In this document: positions 27,170 through 35,274 of the stretch, one piece after another
Layout of the letters: each line of letters begins with the position of its first letter
Position numbering within the stretch: position 1 is the first letter of the stretch
Assembly: GCA_029880855.1 (NCBI GenBank)
Contig: JAOUNS010000001.1
Location: 310,001 to 374,000 of the forward strand
Direction of reading: 5' to 3'
DNA: 64,000 nt
Origin: Gammaproteobacteria bacterium
GTDB taxonomy: Bacteria; Pseudomonadota; Gammaproteobacteria; UBA6429; Thiohalophilaceae
Position numbers and translations under genes: made by a program
The notes under the pieces: model-generated
The model's database searches: none
Seen by the model: the letters and a program-made list of their open reading frames with translations, nothing else
Told to the model about the DNA's origin: nothing

Positions 27170-28480
27170 ATGATCACACGACGCCAATTCCTGAAAGGCG
27201 CAACCGCCGTTGCCCTGGCTGCCGGATGCGTACCCCCCGTCAAACTGGGCCTGTTTGCCGCCAAAAACGCCTACGCCAAAACACCGGACCAGCTGCAACA
27301 TCTGTCAAAAGTGGCGAGCAATCGTGAGTTGTTTCTCGGTTACCCGGTGAACATGAATATCCCGCCGGACGGCTTTTTTAAATGGAAGGAAGAACTGTTT
27401 CGGGTCGGCGTTGATCGCTTTGCCTATAACAACGTCGGCAATCCCTACGTGCACAGCCATATTCCCTTCAACACCCATGAATATGAAAAAAAACTCATTC
27501 TCAACTTCGCACCGAAGTACGGCTTCGATCCGGCGGAGGTATGGGGCTTCCTGACCAACAGCGGCACCGACAGCAATATGCACGGTATCTATATGGGTCG
27601 CACCATCCTGGAGAGCCGCACAAAAACCACACCGAAGATCTATTTCACCAAAGAGGCACACTACTCTATGCAGATCCTGCGTGACCTGCTCGGACTGGAA
27701 TGGGTGGAAGTCGGCACCAACGCCGATGGCAGTATGGATATCAACGATCTGGCACAAAAACTGGCCGCCCATCCGCAACAACCCGCGCTGGTCGTTGCCA
27801 CCATCGGCACCACCTTCAAGGGCGCCATCGACGATATTGATGCCATACAACAAAAGCTGCACAACCGCGCCGGCTATTTGCATCTGGATGCCGCGCTGTT
27901 CGGTGGTTACCTGCCTCACTCGCGCTATGCCGATGATCTGTTAAGACGCAAGGGCAACGGCAAACCGCGCTATGACTCCATCGCCGTGTCCTGCCACAAA
28001 TTCTTCGGCTTTGCCTCACCGGCCGGACTCTTCATGACCACACAAAAACACTTTGCACAATTCCTCGAACAGTTCGGCCGCGTCCATGATCCGGAATATA
28101 TTCTGCAAATCCCCGGCACCATCACCTGCTCACGGGATGCGGTCAAACCGGCCGAGTTTTACTACTACTCCACCGAGGAGGCGTTTGCACGACAGATCAA
28201 GGATGCCCGATCCATACTGGACAACACCGCTTATCTCTACAAGGAATTGCAAACCCACTATGCCCGACTGCAACCGGTCCTGGCCGGGCCAAAGTCCAAC
28301 ACCATCTACTTCCGCGATCCCGGCGAACAGATCGTCAACACCTACTCACTGGCCACCATGCAACTGGAACGTGACGGCAAAAAGATCCCCTATGCCCATG
28401 TTGTCGTCATGCCGCATGTGAACAAACGGGTGCTGGATCGTTTTCTGGAAGATTTGCGCAAGGTAAAAGGGCGCGGTTAG
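27170..28480 (+). CDS. Tat-exported group II PLP-dependent decarboxylase (histidine/aromatic-type)
   Basis: A 436-residue enzyme of the group II pyridoxal-phosphate decarboxylases. It starts with a twin-arginine leader, TRRQFLKGATAVALAAGC, so the folded, PLP-loaded enzyme would be exported to the periplasm; an AYAK cleavage site lies near residue 36. Core motifs: NSGTDSNMHGIYMGR (cofactor phosphate region), HLDAALFGG with H238 and D240, and SCHKFFG with the PLP lysine at 277. The length from residue 45 matches the histidine decarboxylase type. Such enzymes are normally cytoplasmic, so an exported copy is unusual. AAGGAG ribosome site. Confidence 0.9.
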   Translation: MITRRQFLKGATAVALAAGCVPPVKLGLFAAKNAYAKTPDQLQHLSKVASNRELFLGYPVNMNIPPDGFFKWKEELFRVGVDRFAYNNVGNPYVHSHIPFNTHEYEKKLILNFAPKYGFDPAEVWGFLTNSGTDSNMHGIYMGRTILESRTKTTPKIYFTKEAHYSMQILRDLLGLEWVEVGTNADGSMDINDLAQKLAAHPQQPALVVATIGTTFKGAIDDIDAIQQKLHNRAGYLHLDAALFGGYLPHSRYADDLLRRKGNGKPRYDSIAVSCHKFFGFASPAGLFMTTQKHFAQFLEQFGRVHDPEYILQIPGTITCSRDAVKPAEFYYYSTEEAFARQIKDARSILDNTAYLYKELQTHYARLQPVLAGPKSNTIYFRDPGEQIVNTYSLATMQLERDGKKIPYAHVVVMPHVNKRVLDRFLEDLRKVKGRG

Positions 28481-28906
28481 TAGCAGATAAATATCGGCAA
28501 TCCGTAAAGGAGGACAAAACCTGTCAGGGTATACCGTTTTGTGATGCATCCTGATTTGTAGGAAAAATTCCGGTGGTACGACCGGGCAGTGTTTACGCAC
28601 ACCCCAATGATATTAAAGTTTTTCCGACAATCTTCCTTGCATGGATCGCATAGACAGCCCGTTGTAAAATTCAAAAACAATCATTGCCCATCTATTGAAC
28701 CATCACAAATATCGTTTCAGCATTTTTCAATCTATTGACACTGGACTTTGATCACGAGAACCTGTAAATGACAGAAATAGCAAAATTTCGTACTGAATTG
28801 ACCAATAATCGTCCAGATTGACAAGATTTCGCTCATCACAAGATATTTAAATTTGGTGGAAACGGCGTTATGCTGAACATGTATTTACTAATGGAGCAAG
28901 GAGAGA
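28481..28906. other. Intergenic region, no gene seen
   Basis: About 425 bases between the decarboxylase and the next gene. It turns from GC-rich to AT-rich near 28650, where a transfer boundary may lie. I see no RNA gene or strong hairpin. Confidence 0.4.
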
Positions 28907-29341
28907 ATGAACCCTTATCACGTTAAGGGAAATAGCAAAAGATGGCTGCGTGAATTATCAAAACCGCCCAATCTGCATACATCCCAAACAGTACCGACAT
29001 CGGCTGATCTGAGCAAGACTGAAACTGAACATGACTGTTTTGCTATTCAGGCTGACCGCTGCAGCGAAAAAAAATTTTCGTTCCAAATCAGCAATCGCTC
29101 AAAAAGGAAATTCTGCGCCAATCCGCCTGCTTCCTCACTCTTCGATGCGGTTGTTTCGAAACCGGCAACAGATAATTGCTGTATTAAAATCATCACCTCT
29201 TCACCAGATACAATAACACCGGTAGTTACGCCGAAATGGTATTTTCCGATCTCATTCAAACAACACATTCAGCATGGACAAGTAAAAATATTGACTTTGG
29301 CCGACTTCGAAAACAACCAATATAAGGATGTTGCCACATGA
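28907..29341 (+). CDS. Hypothetical protein, unrecognised
   Basis: A 144-residue frame with a good AAGGAGAG ribosome site, whose stop overlaps the ATG of the next gene (ATGA, 29338-29341), implying coupled translation. The product begins MNPYHVKGNSKRWLRELSKPP, holds several cysteines (HDCFAIQADRC, KFCAN, DNCCIK), and ends KILTLADFENNQYKDVAT. It has no signal peptide and no family I know. Composition and codon use are plausible for a real gene, and the overlap supports it, but I have no homology evidence. Confidence 0.55.
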   Translation: MNPYHVKGNSKRWLRELSKPPNLHTSQTVPTSADLSKTETEHDCFAIQADRCSEKKFSFQISNRSKRKFCANPPASSLFDAVVSKPATDNCCIKIITSSPDTITPVVTPKWYFPISFKQHIQHGQVKILTLADFENNQYKDVAT

Positions 29342-29973
29342 AAAATTTGATCAAATTCAGCCTGATTATTTCAGTACTATGCCATGCAACATATTCGTAT
29401 GGCGCCTCAACACAGGCAAGAGTAAACAAGACACATGATCGGCTGGTGATATCACTACCTGGTGCAGGCAACCCGAGTGGCAGCGTTACAAGTCACGTTA
29501 AAGTGGATACATCAACACTGGAGAATTTTTGTGGCGATGATGATGGCTGTCAGGTACAAATTGCCGCCACCGGGATACTAAAAACGCGAACAGGTACGGT
29601 CATTCTCGCTCCGTGGAGTGGCGGCACCTGCCACCTTTTTGTGAAACGGGTTGACAACACCCTGCACTGGACAGTAGCCCAGGATTGTGTTCACACATAT
29701 ATGCTTAAAAATGACGCCAAAGGCTTCCAGCGCTACAACACACACAGCTATGGCATTGATGGAGACGGGATCATCAAAGGCAATAATGTGATGGGTTATG
29801 CCGCAGGGTGCTTTTTAACCACATCACCTCCCAATCTTTCCTCCAACAAAGGAGAACTGCTTGCGGACACGGAAATCGGTTTCCATTTTATAAATAGCGG
29901 TAAAGACTGGTTACCGTCGTCCCGTTATTGGTCATCAGCAGTGCATGACTGCAAGTTAATAATTAATAATTAA
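29338..29973 (+). CDS. Exported hypothetical protein
   Basis: A 211-residue protein with a signal peptide ending near HATYSYG. The mature chain contains paired cysteines (ENFCGDDDGCQVQI, GGTCHLF, AQDCVHTY, AAGCFL, HDCKLI), so disulfides in the periplasm or outside are likely. It looks beta-rich. It overlaps the preceding gene by 4 bases and precedes the small membrane protein at 30042 by 68 bases. No family recognised. Confidence 0.75.
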   Translation: MKNLIKFSLIISVLCHATYSYGASTQARVNKTHDRLVISLPGAGNPSGSVTSHVKVDTSTLENFCGDDDGCQVQIAATGILKTRTGTVILAPWSGGTCHLFVKRVDNTLHWTVAQDCVHTYMLKNDAKGFQRYNTHSYGIDGDGIIKGNNVMGYAAGCFLTTSPPNLSSNKGELLADTEIGFHFINSGKDWLPSSRYWSSAVHDCKLIINN

Positions 29974-30041
29974 CAAACAGCAGTATAAAAAAACCCGAAC
30001 GAACCTGATAAAAAAATATAATAATTTCTGGAGATGTACCC

Positions 30042-30221
30042 ATGAGTAAAAATAAAATTAAAATTGCCTGGATTGGTTTTGCCGGGACAGTAGCAGCCGC
30101 CCTGATCGCCGCAGCAACCGGACTTTTCTCTTCCAAAGGCGGACCATCACAGAAAACACATGGCGATTGCAGCCCGATAGTTAACAATACAACCGGCAAC
30201 ACCGAGGTAATTTGTCGTTAA
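30042..30221 (+). CDS. 59-residue single-pass membrane protein with a GDCSPIV motif
   Basis: A short gene with a GGAG ribosome site before the ATG at 30042. Residues about 8-29 form a membrane segment (AWIGFAGTVAAALIAAATGLF). The short external part carries GDCSPIVNNTTGNTEVICR. The next gene carries a near-identical block, YGDCSAAIANNSGTITIHC, directly after its signal peptide. Both genes run in the same direction 33 bases apart, so the two products probably act together at the membrane. Confidence 0.75.
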   Translation: MSKNKIKIAWIGFAGTVAAALIAAATGLFSSKGGPSQKTHGDCSPIVNNTTGNTEVICR

Positions 30222-30254
30222 ACCATAAATCATCAATGTAACAGGGATTTATAT

Positions 30255-31529
30255 ATGCGTTCCGCAATTGCTGCACTCTTCTTGCTGTTTTTCTCCGCGC
30301 CTGTCCTGGCCGAGGATATAACACAAACCACATATGGTGACTGTAGTGCAGCAATTGCCAACAACTCCGGCACCATCACAATCCACTGCAATGACAAAAA
30401 GGCCATGGCGGCCATAACCTCCTTACAAAAGCAGGTCGATAAACTTGTTTCCCTAAGTGAACAAAAACATAAAATACTGGTATCTCAAATACAGGCAATC
30501 CAGCGTCTGGTCGAACTGAAAAAAAACTCAAACAATGCACCGCAGTATGACGAGGCCATGGACTCCCTTCGCGACGGCGACGTACTCAAGGCATCAGGCA
30601 TCATAAAGAACCTGATCGATGAGTCAAAATATCAAAAAAACGATGTTGGCAAAGCCGCCATGCACAGAGAACTTGGGGCGCTCTGGTTTGTTTCCAATAC
30701 CAGGGAATCCATTAAAGCCTACAAAAAATCCTTACAACTGGATAACACGAATATTGAGGCATGGACATCTTTGGGCGCTCTCTATGAAAGAACAGAACAA
30801 CACTACAAGGCCATTGAGAGCTACACCAACGCACTGGAACTGGCGAAAACAATCACCAACGGCGATGCACAAGGCCAGATCATGCTAAAACTGGCATATC
30901 TACACAGAGCTGACAAAGGGACAAGCGCCCAATACATTTTTGAAGCAGTAAATTATTACAGAGAAACCTTTCCAAAAGATTCATATATACAATCAAGGGG
31001 TTTGCTGTCATTACAATACATGAAAGCGAAAATACTCTATGAGCAACATGAGTACAAAGATGCAAAAAAGGAAATTGGCATGCTGCTGGCCCTGCATCAA
31101 CTGTCCGGCGTCAAAGACAACCTTTCCAATGCATATATTTATCAAGGATTAATTCTGAGAAATCTTCAAGAACCGGATGAGGCTCTCAAAAGTTTGCAAG
31201 CAGCACTTGATATAGATACAAAAAATGGAAACAAGGATGGAATTGCCTTAAGCAATTTCAATATCGGCAACATCTATTACGACAAACGCGATTATGTAAC
31301 AGCCGAAACATATTATGTAAAAAGTCTTGAATACTACAGATCGACACAAAATGAAGTTGGAATGGCAAATTGTTATGCATCACTGGGCAATGTCAGTCAT
31401 GCTGAAAAAAACAATGTAAATGCTCATGAGTATTTCAAAATGAGTTATGACATTTATCTGCGCATTGGCAAAATGAGCCAGGCCGTGACCATGCGCAACA
31501 GGATGGAAATGACCCGCGGTCAAAACTAA
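30255..31529 (+). CDS. Exported TPR-repeat protein with a GDCS motif and coiled coil
   Basis: A 424-residue protein. The signal peptide (1-19) ends at PVLA. The mature N-terminus carries YGDCSAAIANNSGTITIHC, then a coiled coil (about 50-90: LQKQVDKLVSLSEQKHKILV). Residues about 100-420 are tetratricopeptide repeats: AWTSLGALYERTEQHYKAIESYTNALEL, then ALKSLQAALDIDTKNGNKDGIALSNFNIGNIYYDKRDYVTAETYYVKSLEYY, and a final YASLGNVSHAEKNNVNAHEYFKMSYD. TPRs are protein-binding scaffolds. The coiled coil plus shared GDCS block points to an assembly with the small protein at 30042. Confidence 0.85.
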   Translation: MRSAIAALFLLFFSAPVLAEDITQTTYGDCSAAIANNSGTITIHCNDKKAMAAITSLQKQVDKLVSLSEQKHKILVSQIQAIQRLVELKKNSNNAPQYDEAMDSLRDGDVLKASGIIKNLIDESKYQKNDVGKAAMHRELGALWFVSNTRESIKAYKKSLQLDNTNIEAWTSLGALYERTEQHYKAIESYTNALELAKTITNGDAQGQIMLKLAYLHRADKGTSAQYIFEAVNYYRETFPKDSYIQSRGLLSLQYMKAKILYEQHEYKDAKKEIGMLLALHQLSGVKDNLSNAYIYQGLILRNLQEPDEALKSLQAALDIDTKNGNKDGIALSNFNIGNIYYDKRDYVTAETYYVKSLEYYRSTQNEVGMANCYASLGNVSHAEKNNVNAHEYFKMSYDIYLRIGKMSQAVTMRNRMEMTRGQN

Positions 31530-31646
31530 TAAAGAAGTGAGAATATGCCTCTCAATTTCAGGCCGTCGCTTGCATAACCATGTACCGTTATTAGCGAGAT
31601 ATCGGCTCTACCAACATCGACCCACACTTACAATGGAGGTAAGTAC

Positions 31647-32318
31647 ATGCAACATCTCATCACAGCAATGCTCATCATCCTGTCACTCACCGCCTGTGAC
31701 AAACTCAAAATGAAAAAAGGCGACTTCGTCGTCAAGGGGCTGGGGGTAAACTTCGCCCCTTACGATGCAGGCAGCGGCAAGGCCGGTGACTTCATCTTCA
31801 ACGCGATGGAAGACAAACTCTTCCTCGAATTCGGCGCATCAGTCATGTCACCCCAGGGCCCCAAGGAACTCCCCACCTTTGAATACCGGCTCGATCCCAA
31901 CGCCTCGGTCATGGCCATCGCCGACGGCAAGGTCAACCGCTTCGTCCACCAGCCGGAGACCGACGACTATGAAATCGGCGTCATCTCCACCCTCGACCCC
32001 GCCTTCAGCGTGGTCTATGACCATGTGAAAAATCCCACCATCGGCATGGGCGACACACTGGTCAGCGGACAGGTCCTCGGCAAACCGGGCAACTGGGGCC
32101 CCACCCTGGGCCGCTTCGAGATCATGATCAACAACGACAGCACCGGACGATCCTACTGTCCCTTTGTCCATTTCGACCCCGCACTCAAAGCAGACTACCA
32201 GGCAAAGGTCAGCACCCTCATGCAGGACTGGGAAAACTTCAAGGGCAACAACGCTATCTATAATGAAGCAGCGCAGGTACTGCCCGGTTGTCGGTATGAG
32301 AGTATGGTGAATAAATGA
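31647..32318 (+). CDS. M23-like (degenerate) lipoprotein
   Basis: A 223-residue protein with a lipoprotein leader ending LTAC (cysteine at 17). The core ASVMAIADGKVNRF, EIGVISTLDPAFSVVYDHVKNPTIGMGDTLVSGQVLGKPGN follows the hybrid-barrel pattern of M23 endopeptidase and LytM domains. The zinc ligands HxxxD and HxH of active M23 enzymes are not all present; only YDH and FVHFD remain, so it is probably a binding or activator-type LytM, or an inactive remnant. A GGAGGT ribosome site precedes the ATG. It is 117 bases after the TPR gene. Confidence 0.78.
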   Translation: MQHLITAMLIILSLTACDKLKMKKGDFVVKGLGVNFAPYDAGSGKAGDFIFNAMEDKLFLEFGASVMSPQGPKELPTFEYRLDPNASVMAIADGKVNRFVHQPETDDYEIGVISTLDPAFSVVYDHVKNPTIGMGDTLVSGQVLGKPGNWGPTLGRFEIMINNDSTGRSYCPFVHFDPALKADYQAKVSTLMQDWENFKGNNAIYNEAAQVLPGCRYESMVNK

Positions 32319-32679
32319 CGGGCGGTATGTTAGCGGGTGCTAATATAGAGTCAATATAACAGCCACAGCCAACCTTCTTGCCCGTAAGACCTGAGGGTGA
32401 CATCAATCATAAAACTCCATGAATCTTTATTTGTAAGACTAATACTACCATTTATGACAGGTAGTCACGCGCCTGAAAGCCTGATAGAACTGGGATATTA
32501 GTAATGCCGCTGAACTTTTCTAGCGGAAGTGACTGATGTGCCGGGGCAGTAGATCAGGCATTAAACATGTGCCCGCATTCTACGTTACTTGTTTGTATAT
32601 CAGACAAACCTAACATTAGAGAAAACCAGGGGCTAAGCGTGATTTCTTTAAGTTATTGACCAACATTTATATCGTTTAT
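32319..32679. promoter_or_regulatory. Upstream region of the kinase-helicase operon
   Basis: About 360 bases without a gene. It holds a small inverted repeat, GTTTGT-N7-ACAAAC (32591-32609), about 70 bases ahead of the kinase start, which could be an operator or promoter element. The base composition changes here to AT-rich. The kinase start itself is uncertain: ATG at 32680 or TTG at 32656, neither with a strong ribosome site. Confidence 0.45.
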
Positions 32680-34110
32680 ATGCCTAATTTAGATCAATCA
32701 GTGATAGATAATCTTAAATCAATATTGGTAGCATATCTCAAGACATTCGATGAATATGGATTGCCAGAGTACCTTGATGCTGGTGGTTCTGCGGCTGTAT
32801 TTCGTGTTCCACATGGTGATGATTTTCGTGTGTTTAAGGTTTTCAATCCTGCCCTATTTAATGGTGAAGAAATTGCTGCCGACAGGAGGAGGTTAGATGT
32901 ACAACGGCGACTCATCGGCCATAATTGCCCAACGCTAGTCCAGACGTATCGGATTGAAGAAACGAATGGAACAGCCATCATGGAAATGGAATATATCCCA
33001 TGGCCACAGCTAAAAAGTCTAATTCCTTATATTCCTGATGAATCAATCGTCTCATTAATAACTCAACTAGTCACTGCAGTTAAATATCTGGAAGAACTAA
33101 ATATTGTTCACAGAGATATTAAACCAGAAAATATCCATGTCACAGATGATTTTACTAAGCTAAAGTTATTAGATCTAGGTGTTGTTAGGGAATTTGATGA
33201 ATATCACGTTGATGAGGCCGCAATTAGCGACCATGGCAATAAGAGACCGTTTCTTGCTACTGCACAATATAGTTCACCTGAATACTTATTCAGATTAGAT
33301 GAACCAACAGAACAGTTATGGAAAGGTTTAAACTTTTATCAAATAGGCGCTGTTTTACATGATTTGATAATGAAGAAACCAATATTCCATCATGAAATGG
33401 AACTACACAATCGTTGGCTGGTTGCAAAAGCCGTATTAGTTAAAACTCCTTCCTTTTCAAGTTTACCGCCAGATAAATTACCACATCTCAGAAGTCTTGC
33501 TTCACGTTGTCTTGTAAAAGATCTCGATGCAAGACTAAACCTTATTGGCTGGGATGACTTTATACTTGATGGTGCAGAAGATCCGTTGACAGCCTTAAGA
33601 GGAAAACTTGATAAAGGAATAGTTGGCGCTGGTGAACAAGCTAATACTTCCCACTCACACAGGCTTGAATTTGAACGTAATAACGCTATTAAAAGCATTA
33701 AAGATGGTGTAAGAGCAGCATTAATTGATGTGTGCGGCACACAATTACCTCTCGTTGCAATATGTCCAGTTGAAAATGATCAAACACGAATTAAATTTGT
33801 GCTGAACCAGATTGAGTATCAGCTTGATATAGCCTGTTATGTAGTGTTTGAGTGGAAGAGTGGATTGTATGAACGAACAGCTGACGTACAACTTGCAGCT
33901 GAAATTATAAATGAAAGTGATAATGCAGGCGCCGATCTTGAATACCATATAGTTTGCACTTGTACAACTTCTGAAGGTAGAAATGAAGTAATAATATGTT
34001 TAAGCCAAGCAATAGCACGACTTGTCGGATTAGCCTTAGATTTGATAGTGACTAATACAGATAAGGCAGTACTTCATCACTATGATTTGCAGAGAAATTC
34101 TGGGGTTTAA
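32680..34110 (+). CDS. Serine/threonine protein kinase with unknown C-terminal domain
   Basis: A 476-residue protein from the ATG at 32680. The kinase domain spans about 30-265: glycine-rich loop LDAGGSAAVFRV (32-43), catalytic lysine 53 (FRVFKVFN), HRDIKPEN at 144-151 (catalytic D146), DLG at 165-167 in place of the usual DFG, and SPE (199-201) in place of APE. All residues needed for catalysis are present. Residues about 300-476 form a domain I cannot place. No membrane segment. It is the first of three genes: 3 bases separate it from the helicase. The composition is AT-rich, unlike the flanks. It likely phosphorylates partners or host proteins. Confidence 0.92.
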   Translation: MPNLDQSVIDNLKSILVAYLKTFDEYGLPEYLDAGGSAAVFRVPHGDDFRVFKVFNPALFNGEEIAADRRRLDVQRRLIGHNCPTLVQTYRIEETNGTAIMEMEYIPWPQLKSLIPYIPDESIVSLITQLVTAVKYLEELNIVHRDIKPENIHVTDDFTKLKLLDLGVVREFDEYHVDEAAISDHGNKRPFLATAQYSSPEYLFRLDEPTEQLWKGLNFYQIGAVLHDLIMKKPIFHHEMELHNRWLVAKAVLVKTPSFSSLPPDKLPHLRSLASRCLVKDLDARLNLIGWDDFILDGAEDPLTALRGKLDKGIVGAGEQANTSHSHRLEFERNNAIKSIKDGVRAALIDVCGTQLPLVAICPVENDQTRIKFVLNQIEYQLDIACYVVFEWKSGLYERTADVQLAAEIINESDNAGADLEYHIVCTCTTSEGRNEVIICLSQAIARLVGLALDLIVTNTDKAVLHHYDLQRNSGV

Positions 34111-34113
34111 TCG

Positions 34114-35274
34114 ATGAATAATAGTTGGTGGCGATCAAAGGAAGAATTAGATAAAGACCAGATGGCATTTATTCAGTTACCTCGACATGGAAAACACATG
34201 CTTGTTGGCCCCCCAGGCTCAGGGAAAACAAATCTATTATTGCTTAGGGCTCAATTTATCGCAGGAAGTGGTGAAAAAAATGTATTAATTATTACATATA
34301 CTAGGTCACTTGTAGATTTTATCCGTTCCGGTATAGCTGAATCTCGTTTGATATTACCTAAACAGGTTCAAACTTATCATTCATGGGCGAATCAGCATAT
34401 CCTTGAGTATCTAGACAAATATGCAGTTGAGAGTGATGAAGATTTTAATGAAGACACCAGGAAAAGGATCCTTGAACTTGTAGTTGAAGCGAACAAGAAA
34501 CTGCAAACACCAAAGTTATACAATGCCATATTTGTAGATGAGGCACAGGACTTTACGGTAGGTGAGCTAGAAGAATTACTTAAACTAAGTGATAATGTAT
34601 GCATCTGTGGTGATTCGAGACAAAGCATATATAATCGTGATGGTCTAGATGTTGCGAACAAACTTGGTCTTTTGGAGCATGAGTTACGACGGCATTACCG
34701 TATAGGTCAAAAAATTGCACATGTAGCAGATCGCTTGATGCCACCAGCTGATGGAACCCCAACACTAGAATCCACATCAAACTATAATCCAAAAATTCAA
34801 GGGGAATCTAGTGCTAATATGCACGCGTGCAAAGACCGCAATGAACAATTTGAAAAAATGACTGACCTTATTAAGGTACAGCTGGATGCATTCAAAGGGG
34901 ATACCATAGGTATATTCTGCTGCAAAAAAGATACAGTTCGAGAAGTTAAGTCCCGCTTTGATAATTCTGGTTTAGAGAGTATGGTTTGTGTGCATGGTAT
35001 TGGTGAAGGTGAAAGCTTTTCTAGTGAAAAACCAATTCATGTACTAACTATGCATTCTGCAAAAGGTACGGAGTTTCGTGCAGTACACATATTTGGTGCA
35101 GAAGAGATGGCAAATCATCCTTTTCGACGGACAACCCTTGGGTATACGGCTATAACACGAGCCAAAACAGCTCTTAATATTTTTAGAACAGGTGACACGA
35201 CCCCCCGCTTAGAGAGCGCACTTGCTGAACCTGCTCATGTAGAATTAGATGATATATTTCCAGGTGACAAATGA
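34114..35274 (+). CDS. Compact UvrD/Rep-type superfamily 1 helicase
   Basis: A 386-residue protein with all core SF1 motifs: Walker A GPPGSGKT (32-39), motif Ia TYTRSL, motif II DEAQD (142-146), motif III GDSRQSIY (166-173), motif IV RRHYR, motif V TMHSAKGTEFRAVHI (312-326), motif VI YTAITRAKTAL (344-354). UvrD and Rep are about 670-720 residues; this protein lacks the 1B/2B inserted domains, so it is a minimal two-lobe motor that may act as an NTP-driven switch rather than a processive helicase. It overlaps the next gene by 4 bases (ATGA). Confidence 0.92.
   Translation: MNNSWWRSKEELDKDQMAFIQLPRHGKHMLVGPPGSGKTNLLLLRAQFIAGSGEKNVLIITYTRSLVDFIRSGIAESRLILPKQVQTYHSWANQHILEYLDKYAVESDEDFNEDTRKRILELVVEANKKLQTPKLYNAIFVDEAQDFTVGELEELLKLSDNVCICGDSRQSIYNRDGLDVANKLGLLEHELRRHYRIGQKIAHVADRLMPPADGTPTLESTSNYNPKIQGESSANMHACKDRNEQFEKMTDLIKVQLDAFKGDTIGIFCCKKDTVREVKSRFDNSGLESMVCVHGIGEGESFSSEKPIHVLTMHSAKGTEFRAVHIFGAEEMANHPFRRTTLGYTAITRAKTALNIFRTGDTTPRLESALAEPAHVELDDIFPGDK

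Noticed and set aside
31647-32318. Calling the M23-like lipoprotein an active endopeptidase
   Set aside because: The expected HxxxD and HxH zinc ligands are not all present, so only a degenerate LytM-like fold is supported.
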